A stretch of 32,765 bases of DNA from Lachnoanaerobaculum sanguinis. GTDB taxonomy: Bacteria; Bacillota; Clostridia; Lachnospirales; Lachnospiraceae. The notes beneath the pieces are model-generated. The model made no database searches, was not told the origin of the DNA, and was given only the letters and a program-made list of their open reading frames with translations. Both the position numbers and the translations under genes were made by a program. The DNA lies in assembly GCF_033242365.1 (NCBI RefSeq), contig NZ_BTHK01000023.1, positions 1-32,765 on the forward strand. Reading direction: 5' to 3'. This document shows, piece after piece, positions 16,053 through 23,832 of the stretch. Position 1 is the first letter of the stretch, and each line of letters starts with the position of its first letter.

Positions 16053-16905
16053 ATCCTATCCTCTCTCCGATTCGGATTTTAGTTTCAAAATTTCTTTTAC
16101 TGTTTTCTAAGATATCTCTGTCTATCTCTATTTCCTTGCCGACTATCTCAACTATACTTGAACCGCCATACGAGAAAAAACCCTTTTCCTCACCTTTATA
16201 AAAGTAGCGTTTGTTATAGTTATGAATATGTCCTACAAGCATTGCTCCTATCTCCATATGAAGCATCTTGCCATATTCACTCATCCAATATTCCAACACC
16301 CTTTTATTCTCAGCAAATGCTCTCCAGTATGCGGCATCTCTTCTGACACTTTCAAGTCTGCCGGAAATTTCTTTTCTTTTTTCGCTTCTTCCTGTTAACG
16401 GATAAATATATCTGTGATAATCACAAAGACTTAGTCTGTATAATAAAAGATATCCACCTCTTGCCCATTCGGGCAATGGGGCTTTCAACAATTTATCCGT
16501 ATTGTAAACATTGCCCTTTATCATTATACTAAGTTTTTTATTTCCAAGATAGAGTTTTCCGTCTTCACCTATTTTAAATACTCTAAGTTTTCCACTTGCA
16601 GTGGCTAAAAACCCCTCATTATCCACATTTATCTTTTCTTTTCTTGAAAAAAAATCGGCAAAGCTCTTGAAATTTCTCTTTAAAAGCCCTCTATCCAAAT
16701 CATATTTTTTTATAAAGCTTTTTATCTTATTTTTAGACAAGTGACTTTTATAATATATTGACAGCAATTTTGAAAAATATGGCCTTGCAAAAATAAGTTT
16801 TAAAAATAGCCTGCCCAAAAAACTGTGATATAAAAATTCTATAACTTTTGCCGAGTCTTCCTCTTCTCTTATTATTTTACCGCTTCTTCTATCAATTATT
16901 TCCAA
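16030..16905 (-). CDS. psd: Phosphatidylserine decarboxylase-like protein with altered catalytic residues
   Basis: A 291-residue protein that fits the pyruvoyl-dependent phosphatidylserine decarboxylase family, which turns phosphatidylserine into phosphatidylethanolamine. Visible family parts: DFFSRKEK near 84-91, CDYHRYIYPLTG at 161-172, GAMLVGHIHN near 220-229, and KGFFSYGGSS with the self-cleavage Gly-Ser at 248-249. Two departures stand out: the usual P-x-D-G-K has become TASGK, with Ser104 in place of the Asp, and the second His of D-Y-H-R-x-H is Ile167. The start is a TTG at 16905, supported by AGGTG five or six bases upstream. It follows pssA by eight bases. The protein could act on a different amino-lipid or be processed differently. 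Confidence 0.85.
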   Translation of the reverse strand: MEIIDRRSGKIIREEEDSAKVIEFLYHSFLGRLFLKLIFARPYFSKLLSIYYKSHLSKNKIKSFIKKYDLDRGLLKRNFKSFADFFSRKEKINVDNEGFLATASGKLRVFKIGEDGKLYLGNKKLSIMIKGNVYNTDKLLKAPLPEWARGGYLLLYRLSLCDYHRYIYPLTGRSEKRKEISGRLESVRRDAAYWRAFAENKRVLEYWMSEYGKMLHMEIGAMLVGHIHNYNKRYFYKGEEKGFFSYGGSSIVEIVGKEIEIDRDILENSKRNFETKIRIGERIGYGKIKKA

Positions 16906-16913
16906 AGTATCAC

Positions 16914-17510
16914 CTATATCAGCAATAAAGCTATAAACACAATGGCAAGAATCAAAAAAGCTGTTCTGATATAAAGATTCGGCTTCCTTATCTTCTTATT
17001 CCACAAAAATGCCAAAATTAAAAATATATACAGGCACTCAATCGGTAAAGCCGAAAAACTCTCTATATACTTTGCAATAACCACATACAAAGATATAAAA
17101 AATGCGGAGTATGTTACAGCAAGTCCTGTAAAATAAAACTTATCTTCACTTCCCTTGCAGTTAAAATACGCAAGTCTTATTATTACCGCCAAAATATATA
17201 AACTTACAAGTACAAATGAAATATATATATTTTTAGAAAAAAAGCTTATATATATCTTTGCGGGAAACAATCCGAATGAAATCAGATCGGCAAACGAATC
17301 TATCTGAACTCCAAAGTTTTCTTCAAGCTCGGTCCTTTTATACATCCTTGCAAATACTCCGTCAAATGCATCACAGACTCCTGCAAGCATCAGTAAAATA
17401 GTAGCAAGGTACAAGCTCTTTGCAAAGAAAATCCCGAATATCGAAATCAATACACCTATATAAGTCAGTATAACACTTGGATGATATACTCCCAAAAATA
17501 TCTTTTTCAT
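16914..17510 (-). CDS. pssA: CDP-alcohol phosphatidyltransferase, PssA type
   Basis: A 198-residue integral membrane enzyme of the CDP-alcohol phosphatidyltransferase family, most like phosphatidylserine synthase, which joins serine to a CDP-activated lipid. The signature is complete: D47-x2-D50-G51-x2-A54-R55, then G67-x3-D71-x3-D75. The three-residue longer spacing between AR and G, with the KRTELEENFGVQIDS pattern, matches the clostridial serine-synthase subgroup. About six membrane helices follow. It begins one base after the CarS-like gene and ends eight bases before the Psd-like gene, which supports the serine assignment. The binding site is weak, so coupling is likely. Confidence 0.88.
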   Translation of the reverse strand: MKKIFLGVYHPSVILTYIGVLISIFGIFFAKSLYLATILLMLAGVCDAFDGVFARMYKRTELEENFGVQIDSFADLISFGLFPAKIYISFFSKNIYISFVLVSLYILAVIIRLAYFNCKGSEDKFYFTGLAVTYSAFFISLYVVIAKYIESFSALPIECLYIFLILAFLWNKKIRKPNLYIRTAFLILAIVFIALLLI

Positions 17511-17511
17511 A

Positions 17512-18087
17512 TCATAAATACTTTCTTACTTTAAACAAAATCAAAATCATATTTACAGCCACATGAGTGATCCCACCAAGCAAAACCGCCAAAATATATT
17601 GCATGAAGCTAAGCTCTGCAAATATTGCAAGCACCAGCATTACTCCTATCATCGAATCTATCTGATCGTATACGAATGTAGCTATATTTGCAGGAAATCT
17701 GCCTCTTGTGGCTGCATCTATATCAAATCTTCTTTTTATAAAGCTGTTTGGCAGCTCAAAGAGCATATATGCAAATCCGAATAATGCTCCGGATAAAAGA
17801 TTAAAATAAACCGTATTGGGATAATTTTTATAGATCAGATTGTAATGCTCCAATCCTGTTTGTTTTAAAAATAATCCCCAAAGTATTGCCGCAAATGCAG
17901 TGCCAAGTATCATTCCTATAAACCCAAGTACCGTCTTACTGTTGCCGAAAATTCTTTTTCCTTTTAAACTCTTACCGCCGTCTACAGGTATTCGTAAAAA
18001 ATCAAGCGCCTTTATCTTTACAAAGAGCATATTGAAAACTCCGCCAAGGATTACAGGAAGCATACTTATATACAGTGATATGATCAT
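17512..18087 (-). CDS. CarS-like CDP-lipid synthase
   Basis: A 191-residue membrane protein of the family that includes archaeal CDP-archaeol synthase and bacterial CDP-diglyceride synthetase relatives. It would activate a lipid phosphate with CTP. Visible motifs: GKRIFGNSKTVLGFIG (about residues 44-59), ELPNSFIKRRFDI, and YDQIDSMIG. The frame extends upstream to 18153, but I chose the ATG at 18087: it forms an ATGA overlap with the DgkA-type gene and has TAGGAG seven bases upstream. No ordinary CdsA is in the window. Its place before pssA fits supply of CDP-lipid. Whether the lipid is diacylglycerol-based or something else is open. Confidence 0.8.
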   Translation of the reverse strand: MIISLYISMLPVILGGVFNMLFVKIKALDFLRIPVDGGKSLKGKRIFGNSKTVLGFIGMILGTAFAAILWGLFLKQTGLEHYNLIYKNYPNTVYFNLLSGALFGFAYMLFELPNSFIKRRFDIDAATRGRFPANIATFVYDQIDSMIGVMLVLAIFAELSFMQYILAVLLGGITHVAVNMILILFKVRKYL

Positions 18088-18449
18088 AATGCTACTCCTA
18101 AATAATTTATACATTCCATAATCTGTACGGCAAAAAATGCTATACCGAAGCAAAGCACTCCGGCAGCTCCCATATCCTTAATAACCTTTATCTCAGGATG
18201 TACATCCTCTGAAATAAAGTCTGAAATATGTTCTATGGAAGTATTTATACATTCCAGGCCGTAAACAGCTGCAGAGGTAATAATATATGCATACCAACCG
18301 GCCTTATCCGTCTTAAATACAAAGAAGTCCAAGAGAAAAAATATAATATCTATAACAATGTAATACTTATAGTTTTTTTCTGTCTTTAGAGCAAAGATAA
18401 GTCCCTCTATAGCACAATATATACTTTTTAAAAATGTTTTATTCTTCAT
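18084..18449 (-). CDS. dgkA: DgkA-type lipid kinase (diacylglycerol/undecaprenol kinase)
   Basis: A 121-residue membrane kinase with three hydrophobic helices and the family motif ECINTSIEHISDFI (about 65-78) followed by HPEIKVIKDMGAAGVL. Gram-positive members often phosphorylate undecaprenol, others diacylglycerol (family knowledge). I start at the ATG at 18449, which has GAGGA five bases upstream; the TTG four codons earlier has no site. It overlaps the CarS-like gene by four bases, so in this setting it may make the lipid phosphate that the next enzyme activates. Confidence 0.9.
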   Translation of the reverse strand: MKNKTFLKSIYCAIEGLIFALKTEKNYKYYIVIDIIFFLLDFFVFKTDKAGWYAYIITSAAVYGLECINTSIEHISDFISEDVHPEIKVIKDMGAAGVLCFGIAFFAVQIMECINYLGVAL

Positions 18450-18464
18450 CCATATCCTCAAATT

Positions 18465-19529
18465 CTAAAGCATTTTTTCAAGCATCACATACTTTCTTTG
18501 CTCTTTTATCTTATCCTTAAAATATCCTCCGCTCGCTTTGCCGCTGTGAATAAGTGCGGATATTCCGCTCGCCTTTTTTTCTTTCAACCTGTCCACCACT
18601 TGCTGTGAAAGTGCCGAGCCAAGTCCAAGGCAGTCTCTTTTAACTCCCATATATAAGAGTACATATCTTTTTGCATGAGACTTCACATTCATCACATTTA
18701 GTAAGAGTGCAGGTGTTCTTGATTTACAAAGTAAATTTCCGTAATCAGGCAGACATATTAAAAAGCCCTTTAAATCTCCATCCTTGTACGCAAGAAAAAC
18801 CGTCTCCGTATCTATTACCATTTTTAAAGGTGAATAGAGTTTTACAAAGTCCTCTTCAGATATCATCTTAAATCCGCAAAAGTCTTTATAGCCTTCTATC
18901 AAAACAGGATATATATCTCTTAGGTATTTTTCAAAATTATCTGTATCAGGATGTGTAAATACATAGCCTTCATCTTTTGCATCCTGCAATCTCTTCCTTG
19001 CCTTTTCGCTGTCAAAGCTTTCATCAGCAACATCAAAGAAATTGGAAATATATTCTTCAGATACTTTAAAACCGTTTTCCTCCCAAAGCCCCTGATAATA
19101 TGCCTTATTTGCAGGTTCTCCGATATATGGCAAATCTTCAGAGGTGCAAAAGCGATACCTTGCCCAAAAGGAAAGATCTATAGGCCCCAAAATTTTCTTT
19201 TTTCCCTCTTCTCTAGCCAGATTTTCACCTGCCGCAAGTAATTCTTTTGCCACTTCACTATTATTGATACATTCGAAAAAACCTATATAGGCCGTATCAT
19301 CCTCATAAAATGAAAGCAGGCAGCGACCTACTACTTCTTCCTTCTTATTCTTTGCTATAAGCGGTATTATCTTTACACCTTTACACAAAATATTGGTGTT
19401 TTCCAAAACCTCTCTTTCAAAGATTTTATCCTGCATTATATGTTTATCATCATAGACTTTCGCAGGGAATCTAAGGAATAATTCTTTATCCTTGTTCTTT
19501 TTCACTATGCTTACATTTATCTCACTCAA
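18465..19529 (-). CDS. GNAT-type acetyltransferase-like protein
   Basis: A 354-residue soluble protein that looks like a two-domain GNAT-fold protein. The N-terminal half has the block KKILGPIDLSFWARYRF and a following YYQGLWEENGF segment; the C-terminal half ends in LLYMGVKRDCLGLGSAL, which resembles the acetyl-CoA-binding loop (G-x-G-x-A/L). Members of this type are found in bacterial lipid and surface-polymer clusters, but the acceptor is unknown. The start is a TTG at 19529, eight bases inside the upstream dikinase gene, with GGGAG seven bases before it. It may acylate a product of the cluster. Confidence 0.7.
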   Translation of the reverse strand: MSEINVSIVKKNKDKELFLRFPAKVYDDKHIMQDKIFEREVLENTNILCKGVKIIPLIAKNKKEEVVGRCLLSFYEDDTAYIGFFECINNSEVAKELLAAGENLAREEGKKKILGPIDLSFWARYRFCTSEDLPYIGEPANKAYYQGLWEENGFKVSEEYISNFFDVADESFDSEKARKRLQDAKDEGYVFTHPDTDNFEKYLRDIYPVLIEGYKDFCGFKMISEEDFVKLYSPLKMVIDTETVFLAYKDGDLKGFLICLPDYGNLLCKSRTPALLLNVMNVKSHAKRYVLLYMGVKRDCLGLGSALSQQVVDRLKEKKASGISALIHSGKASGGYFKDKIKEQRKYVMLEKML

Positions 19530-21660
19530 TTTTACTCTCCCTTATTACCTTACAATAACCCTTATCGCCATCAAGCTCCACTATATCACCGTTTTTTATA
19601 TGATTCATCAAATCCGAAATTCCAACCACTGCAGGCTTTTTTAACTCTCGTGCAACTATTGCTGTATGCGAAAGTAAAGAACCTCTCTCTGCTAAAATTC
19701 CCTTTGCTACATCAAGTAGAAGAAACCAGCCCGGATCAGTTGAATATGTGGCTATTATCTTATCCTTCACATCCTTTAATGACACGGTTCTCATATCTGT
19801 TATTTTAATAACTTCACCCGTAATTTTTCCGCTTGAAACGCCTCTTCCTGTAAGAAAATCTCTCTCGGTTTCTTCATCACAAATACTTCTGTCCATAATT
19901 GAAAAATCTATAACCGGATCACCCAAAAGCACAACTTTTTTAATAGTCGGAAGCTCATTGTATACAAGCATCAGCCTTTTTTCTTCTTTTATTTCTTCGG
20001 TAAAATCCTTACCTGAAAATATCATTTCTCTTATTTGTGGAAGTGATAGATGATAAATATCTTCGCCCACAGTCTTTGCACCTATTTTATCTATCAGTTT
20101 TCTCATTAGTCCGAACAATCTGCTTCTGTTCATCCTTGAAATCTCTCGATAATTGGTTGAACTCCTTGCCAAAGACTTCTTTATCTTTACAGTACTTTTA
20201 TTAATATCCTGTACGGGAAGCATCGCCCTTTCTTCCACCATCTTATCAAGCAATTCGGGATTTGTTGCAAATGTCCTTGTCTCCAGCTTCAGCTCCCCTA
20301 TAGTTCTGTCACCATAGTATTTGATATAATCCGCTTTCTTTTCTTTATATTCATTCGAGCTTGCACCGAATTTTGAATATGTATGTACCAATTCATTCAA
20401 TGCTTCTACAGGCTTTTTACTTTCAAGTGCCAGGGTATTTTTCACATTTTTCCCTGCAAAATGTGTGGACAAAAATGACACCATATCATTTATCAATGTC
20501 CAGTCCCACTCTTTAAAGAATACATCTTCCATTTCCAAAAAAAGATTGTACAGCTTCTTTGGGTCCTCTTCATTTTCAACTTTTGCACTATAGTATTGGA
20601 ATTCTTTTTTGAAAAAAAGTGAAAGATCCGCCATCTTTTTTTGTGAGATTAAAAACAGATAAAGAGTTGAAAAGAAAAGCTTTGTTTTTATGAATAAGCT
20701 TGGTCTTTTTTTAGAAAAGTGTATTTTTTCATCCTCTACACCAAGCATCTTTTGCCAAATAGGGATAATCTTTGAAGAGAAGGGTAATAGTCTTAAAATA
20801 TCGTACCAGCTACTGATTTCATAGTACATCCTTCCCCCAAAGTAACTGACCATATGCGTAAACAAGTCTTCATACCTGTTTGCTGATTTTCCAAGCACTC
20901 TTCCTATAAGTCTTGTAAATATCCTTGTGTATACCTCCCCGGCAAAGCTTCCGGTCAGCTTAGAACAAACTCCGGGGTAACTTTCAGCAATATTACTGTT
21001 ATCTAAAATGCGAATATTTTTTGTAAAATCAAGACTCGTAATCTCTCTTGCCTGTAAAATATATATTTTTTCATCCTTGACGGCAAACTCTATATCCATC
21101 GGCTTTCTAAAAAGCTTTTCGATTCTTTCTCCGGTTTTTTCAAGTTCCTTTACAAGGTTTTCAGGAAAGTTCAAGGTATTTCCCTCTTTATATGTAGCTC
21201 CGTCTCTGTAGTGGTGATAGGTAATTGTTTCAGCTTTATCCTCCACTATACTGCTTCCAAGTCCTTTTCCTACCACTATCACCGTCTCATTTAAGATGCC
21301 TTTAGGATTGGCAGTAAATAAAACACCTGAATATTCGGACGCCACCATTTCCTGAATTATTACACTTGATATTTTGTTTTCTGCCTGTATACCAAGCTTT
21401 TCTTCGTAGTATCTGTTTTTATAACTGTCTACCACTGATTTTATAGCCTTATCCACTTCTGATTTTGGAACATTTAAAACAGTTAAAAATTGTCCTGCAT
21501 AGGAAAAGTTTTCACCGTCCTCATGTGCATCATTTGAGCGAACGGCAAAAAGTTCCGAATCAAAATATGAAAAGTCAATCTCATCTCCGGGATAAGCTAT
21601 TTTAAACTTTGGAACCTGAAAGCCGTTTTCTTCCAAAACCTTTAAGTTTTTTGCTTTCAT
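19522..21660 (-). CDS. Orphan PEP-synthase-like dikinase (ATP-grasp, central domain, phosphohistidine domain)
   Basis: A 712-residue protein. Residues 1-210 form a PEP-synthase/PPDK ATP-grasp domain: R41-S42-N-D-A, the AGQFLTVLNV strand, IIQEMVASEYSGVLFT (101-115), GLGSSIVEDKAE, and DIEFAVKDEKIYILQAREI (189-207). Residues 620-712 form the swivelling domain with the phospho-carrier His665 in GSLLSHTAIVAREL. Between them is an unfamiliar region of about 400 residues, and the PEP/pyruvate barrel is absent. This order matches rifampin phosphotransferase rather than PEP synthase, so it probably moves the beta-phosphate of ATP to an unknown acceptor. The ATG at 21660 overlaps the aminotransferase stop (ATGA) and has GGAG six bases upstream. 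Confidence 0.85.
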   Translation of the reverse strand: MKAKNLKVLEENGFQVPKFKIAYPGDEIDFSYFDSELFAVRSNDAHEDGENFSYAGQFLTVLNVPKSEVDKAIKSVVDSYKNRYYEEKLGIQAENKISSVIIQEMVASEYSGVLFTANPKGILNETVIVVGKGLGSSIVEDKAETITYHHYRDGATYKEGNTLNFPENLVKELEKTGERIEKLFRKPMDIEFAVKDEKIYILQAREITSLDFTKNIRILDNSNIAESYPGVCSKLTGSFAGEVYTRIFTRLIGRVLGKSANRYEDLFTHMVSYFGGRMYYEISSWYDILRLLPFSSKIIPIWQKMLGVEDEKIHFSKKRPSLFIKTKLFFSTLYLFLISQKKMADLSLFFKKEFQYYSAKVENEEDPKKLYNLFLEMEDVFFKEWDWTLINDMVSFLSTHFAGKNVKNTLALESKKPVEALNELVHTYSKFGASSNEYKEKKADYIKYYGDRTIGELKLETRTFATNPELLDKMVEERAMLPVQDINKSTVKIKKSLARSSTNYREISRMNRSRLFGLMRKLIDKIGAKTVGEDIYHLSLPQIREMIFSGKDFTEEIKEEKRLMLVYNELPTIKKVVLLGDPVIDFSIMDRSICDEETERDFLTGRGVSSGKITGEVIKITDMRTVSLKDVKDKIIATYSTDPGWFLLLDVAKGILAERGSLLSHTAIVARELKKPAVVGISDLMNHIKNGDIVELDGDKGYCKVIRESKIE

Positions 21661-22757
21661 AGTTCTCTCCGTATAACACTGCATATCCTCTCTACCTCAG
21701 CCTCTTCCAAATCAGGATATATAGGCAAGGTCAAAACCTTTTTTGAAATATCAAGTGCAATAGGTGTTTCATTTGCATCAAAGCTTTCACTATAACATTC
21801 ATAGGCATTTGTACATGGGTAAAAATACTTTCTTGCAAAAATATTTTCCTTTGCCAAACTGTCATATAACTCGTCTCTATCGCCCTTATCAACAACTATC
21901 GGAAAATATGCATAATTGTATGTAGTGTCATCATTATATTTATTAAGTCTAAGAGAATTTATATCTGAGAGCCTGTCTGTATATAGCTCACAGATTCTCT
22001 TTCTTTTTTCTATGTACTCGGGAAGATGCTTCATATTGCAAAGTCCCATAGCGGCCGCAAACTCATTCATCTTTGCATTGCTACCCACATACGGAACATT
22101 TTCCTTATCCGCAATACCGAAGTTTTTCAAAAAATCCAAAGACTTTCTTCTCTCCTTATCTCTGAGAGCTATAGCACCACCTTCTATGGTGTTAAACACC
22201 TTTGTTGCGTGGAAGCTGAATATACTCATATCTCCAAAATCCGCTACACTCTTTCCTTTATATCTCTCACCGAATGTATGTGCCGCATCATAGACTACAT
22301 ATAATCCATGCTTTTTTGCTATTCTATCAATGGCTTCCACATCACATACATTACCATATACATGTACAGGCATTATAGCCTTGGTATCTTTTGTTATAAG
22401 CTTTTCTATTTTTTCAGGATCTAGTGTAAAATCATCTTCCTTGATATCGCAAAAAACCGGCTTAAGTCCGTTTCTTACTATGGCATGGGTGGTAGATGCA
22501 AATGTAAATGGTGTTGTTATAACTTCACCTTCTATCTTTAGAGACTGTAATGCAAGTTCCAATGCCAGATGTCCGTTTACTGTAAGAACTATATCCATAT
22601 CGTCCATAAATTTACTTAAAGTATCTTCAAGCTCATTATGTACATCACCCATATTGGTAAGCCAGGCACTCTCCCATATCTTATCTACATACTCAAGGAA
22701 TTCCTCCTTAGGAGGCAATGTAGCCTTTGTGACAAATATTTTCTTTTCTTCCTTCAT
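21657..22757 (-). CDS. DegT/DnrJ/EryC1-type PLP aminotransferase
   Basis: A 366-residue PLP enzyme of the sugar-aminotransferase family. The PLP lysine is K186 in SFHATKVFNTIEGG, with D157 in YDAAH holding the pyridine nitrogen and the PFTFASTTHAI segment near 83-93. These enzymes put an amino group on a keto-sugar nucleotide, although a few use other substrates (family knowledge). No sugar dehydratase is in the window, so the keto substrate would have to come from elsewhere. GGAGG is only three bases from the ATG. It lies 36 bp after the threonine-aldolase-like gene and overlaps the dikinase gene by four bases. Confidence 0.9.
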   Translation of the reverse strand: MKEEKKIFVTKATLPPKEEFLEYVDKIWESAWLTNMGDVHNELEDTLSKFMDDMDIVLTVNGHLALELALQSLKIEGEVITTPFTFASTTHAIVRNGLKPVFCDIKEDDFTLDPEKIEKLITKDTKAIMPVHVYGNVCDVEAIDRIAKKHGLYVVYDAAHTFGERYKGKSVADFGDMSIFSFHATKVFNTIEGGAIALRDKERRKSLDFLKNFGIADKENVPYVGSNAKMNEFAAAMGLCNMKHLPEYIEKRKRICELYTDRLSDINSLRLNKYNDDTTYNYAYFPIVVDKGDRDELYDSLAKENIFARKYFYPCTNAYECYSESFDANETPIALDISKKVLTLPIYPDLEEAEVERICSVIRREL

Positions 22758-22793
22758 ACGCCTCCTTATATATCGGTAAATATTATATCTTTT

Positions 22794-23816
22794 TTACAAT
22801 ATGGAAATCAGCCTCTCCACATCCTCATTCTCTGTAGCCCAGCTTGTACAAAATCTTATAACATGCTTTCCGTTTTCAAGAGTCTCCATAAATCCGAAGC
22901 CTATATCCTTTGATAATCTATCTCTCGTAACATCATCCACTACAATAAACTGTTGATTGGTAGGGGAGTCTATATAAAGCTCATATCCCTTCTCAATCAA
23001 AGCCTTCTTTATCTTCATAGCGGCATCTACACCTTTTTTTCCAAGTTTTTTGTACAAATCATTACTGAACAATGTATCAAACTGTATTCCGAGCAGCCTT
23101 CCCTTTGCCAATACGGCTCCAAAGAGCTTCATATCGGTAAAGAAATGTTTACTGAGCCCTTTATTTGTAAATACTATCGCTTCACCTATCAGTGCACCGC
23201 ATTTTGTACCGCCTATATAAAATACATCACATAATCTTGCAATATCTTCCAAACCTGTATCACATTCACTGCTTCCAAGTGCATATGCAAGTCTTGCTCC
23301 GTCTATAAAAAAAGGAATATTATATTCATTACAAACAGATCTTATCTCTTTTATTTCATTCTTTGAATACAAAGTTCCATACTCTGTAGGCTGTGATATA
23401 TAGACCATTCCGGGATATACCATATGCTCATGATTTACATCTGCGTAAAAGTCTCTGCAGAATCTTTTTACAGTATCTGCCGCCAGCTTGCCGTTCTCAG
23501 ACTTCAATCCAAAGACCTTATGTCCGGTGTTTTCTATGGCTCCCGCTTCATGTACCGATATATGTCCGGTATCTGCCGCAATTACACCCTCATAGTTTTT
23601 CAAAATACTTCCGATAACTATTTTGTTTGCCTGAGTACCACCACTTACAAAGAAAATTTCAGCATCGGTCTTTATAGCTTCCTTTATCTTTTCTTTTGCG
23701 GAAATACAAAACTCATCACTTCCATAACCTGCCTGCTTGGATAAATTACTTTCCTGTAATTTGTCTAAAATCTCAGGCGTTGCACCCTCGCTATAATCAT
23801 TTATAAAATATAACAT
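22794..23816 (-). CDS. ltaE: Threonine aldolase-like PLP enzyme
   Basis: A 340-residue PLP protein of the beta-eliminating lyase/low-specificity threonine aldolase family, which splits threonine into glycine and acetaldehyde. Visible residues are D172 in FFIDGARL and the PLP lysine K205 in YIGGTKCGA, plus the N-terminal NDYSEGATPEI and the VSGGTQANK phosphate-site motif (57-65). It begins 16 bases after hemW and may be part of the same transcript. Other reactions of the family, such as phenylserine or allo-threonine cleavage, cannot be excluded. GAGG lies about four bases before the ATG. Confidence 0.9.
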   Translation of the reverse strand: MLYFINDYSEGATPEILDKLQESNLSKQAGYGSDEFCISAKEKIKEAIKTDAEIFFVSGGTQANKIVIGSILKNYEGVIAADTGHISVHEAGAIENTGHKVFGLKSENGKLAADTVKRFCRDFYADVNHEHMVYPGMVYISQPTEYGTLYSKNEIKEIRSVCNEYNIPFFIDGARLAYALGSSECDTGLEDIARLCDVFYIGGTKCGALIGEAIVFTNKGLSKHFFTDMKLFGAVLAKGRLLGIQFDTLFSNDLYKKLGKKGVDAAMKIKKALIEKGYELYIDSPTNQQFIVVDDVTRDRLSKDIGFGFMETLENGKHVIRFCTSWATENEDVERLISIL

Positions 23817-23832
23817 ACTTCCTCTCAGTCTT

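Noticed and set aside
15087..18449. Archaeal-type lipid pathway (UbiA-, CarS-, serine synthase- and decarboxylase-like set)
   Set aside because: The parallel with archaetidylethanolamine synthesis is tempting, but no glycerol-1-phosphate dehydrogenase or geranylgeranylglyceryl phosphate synthase is present, and PssA and Psd look bacterial.
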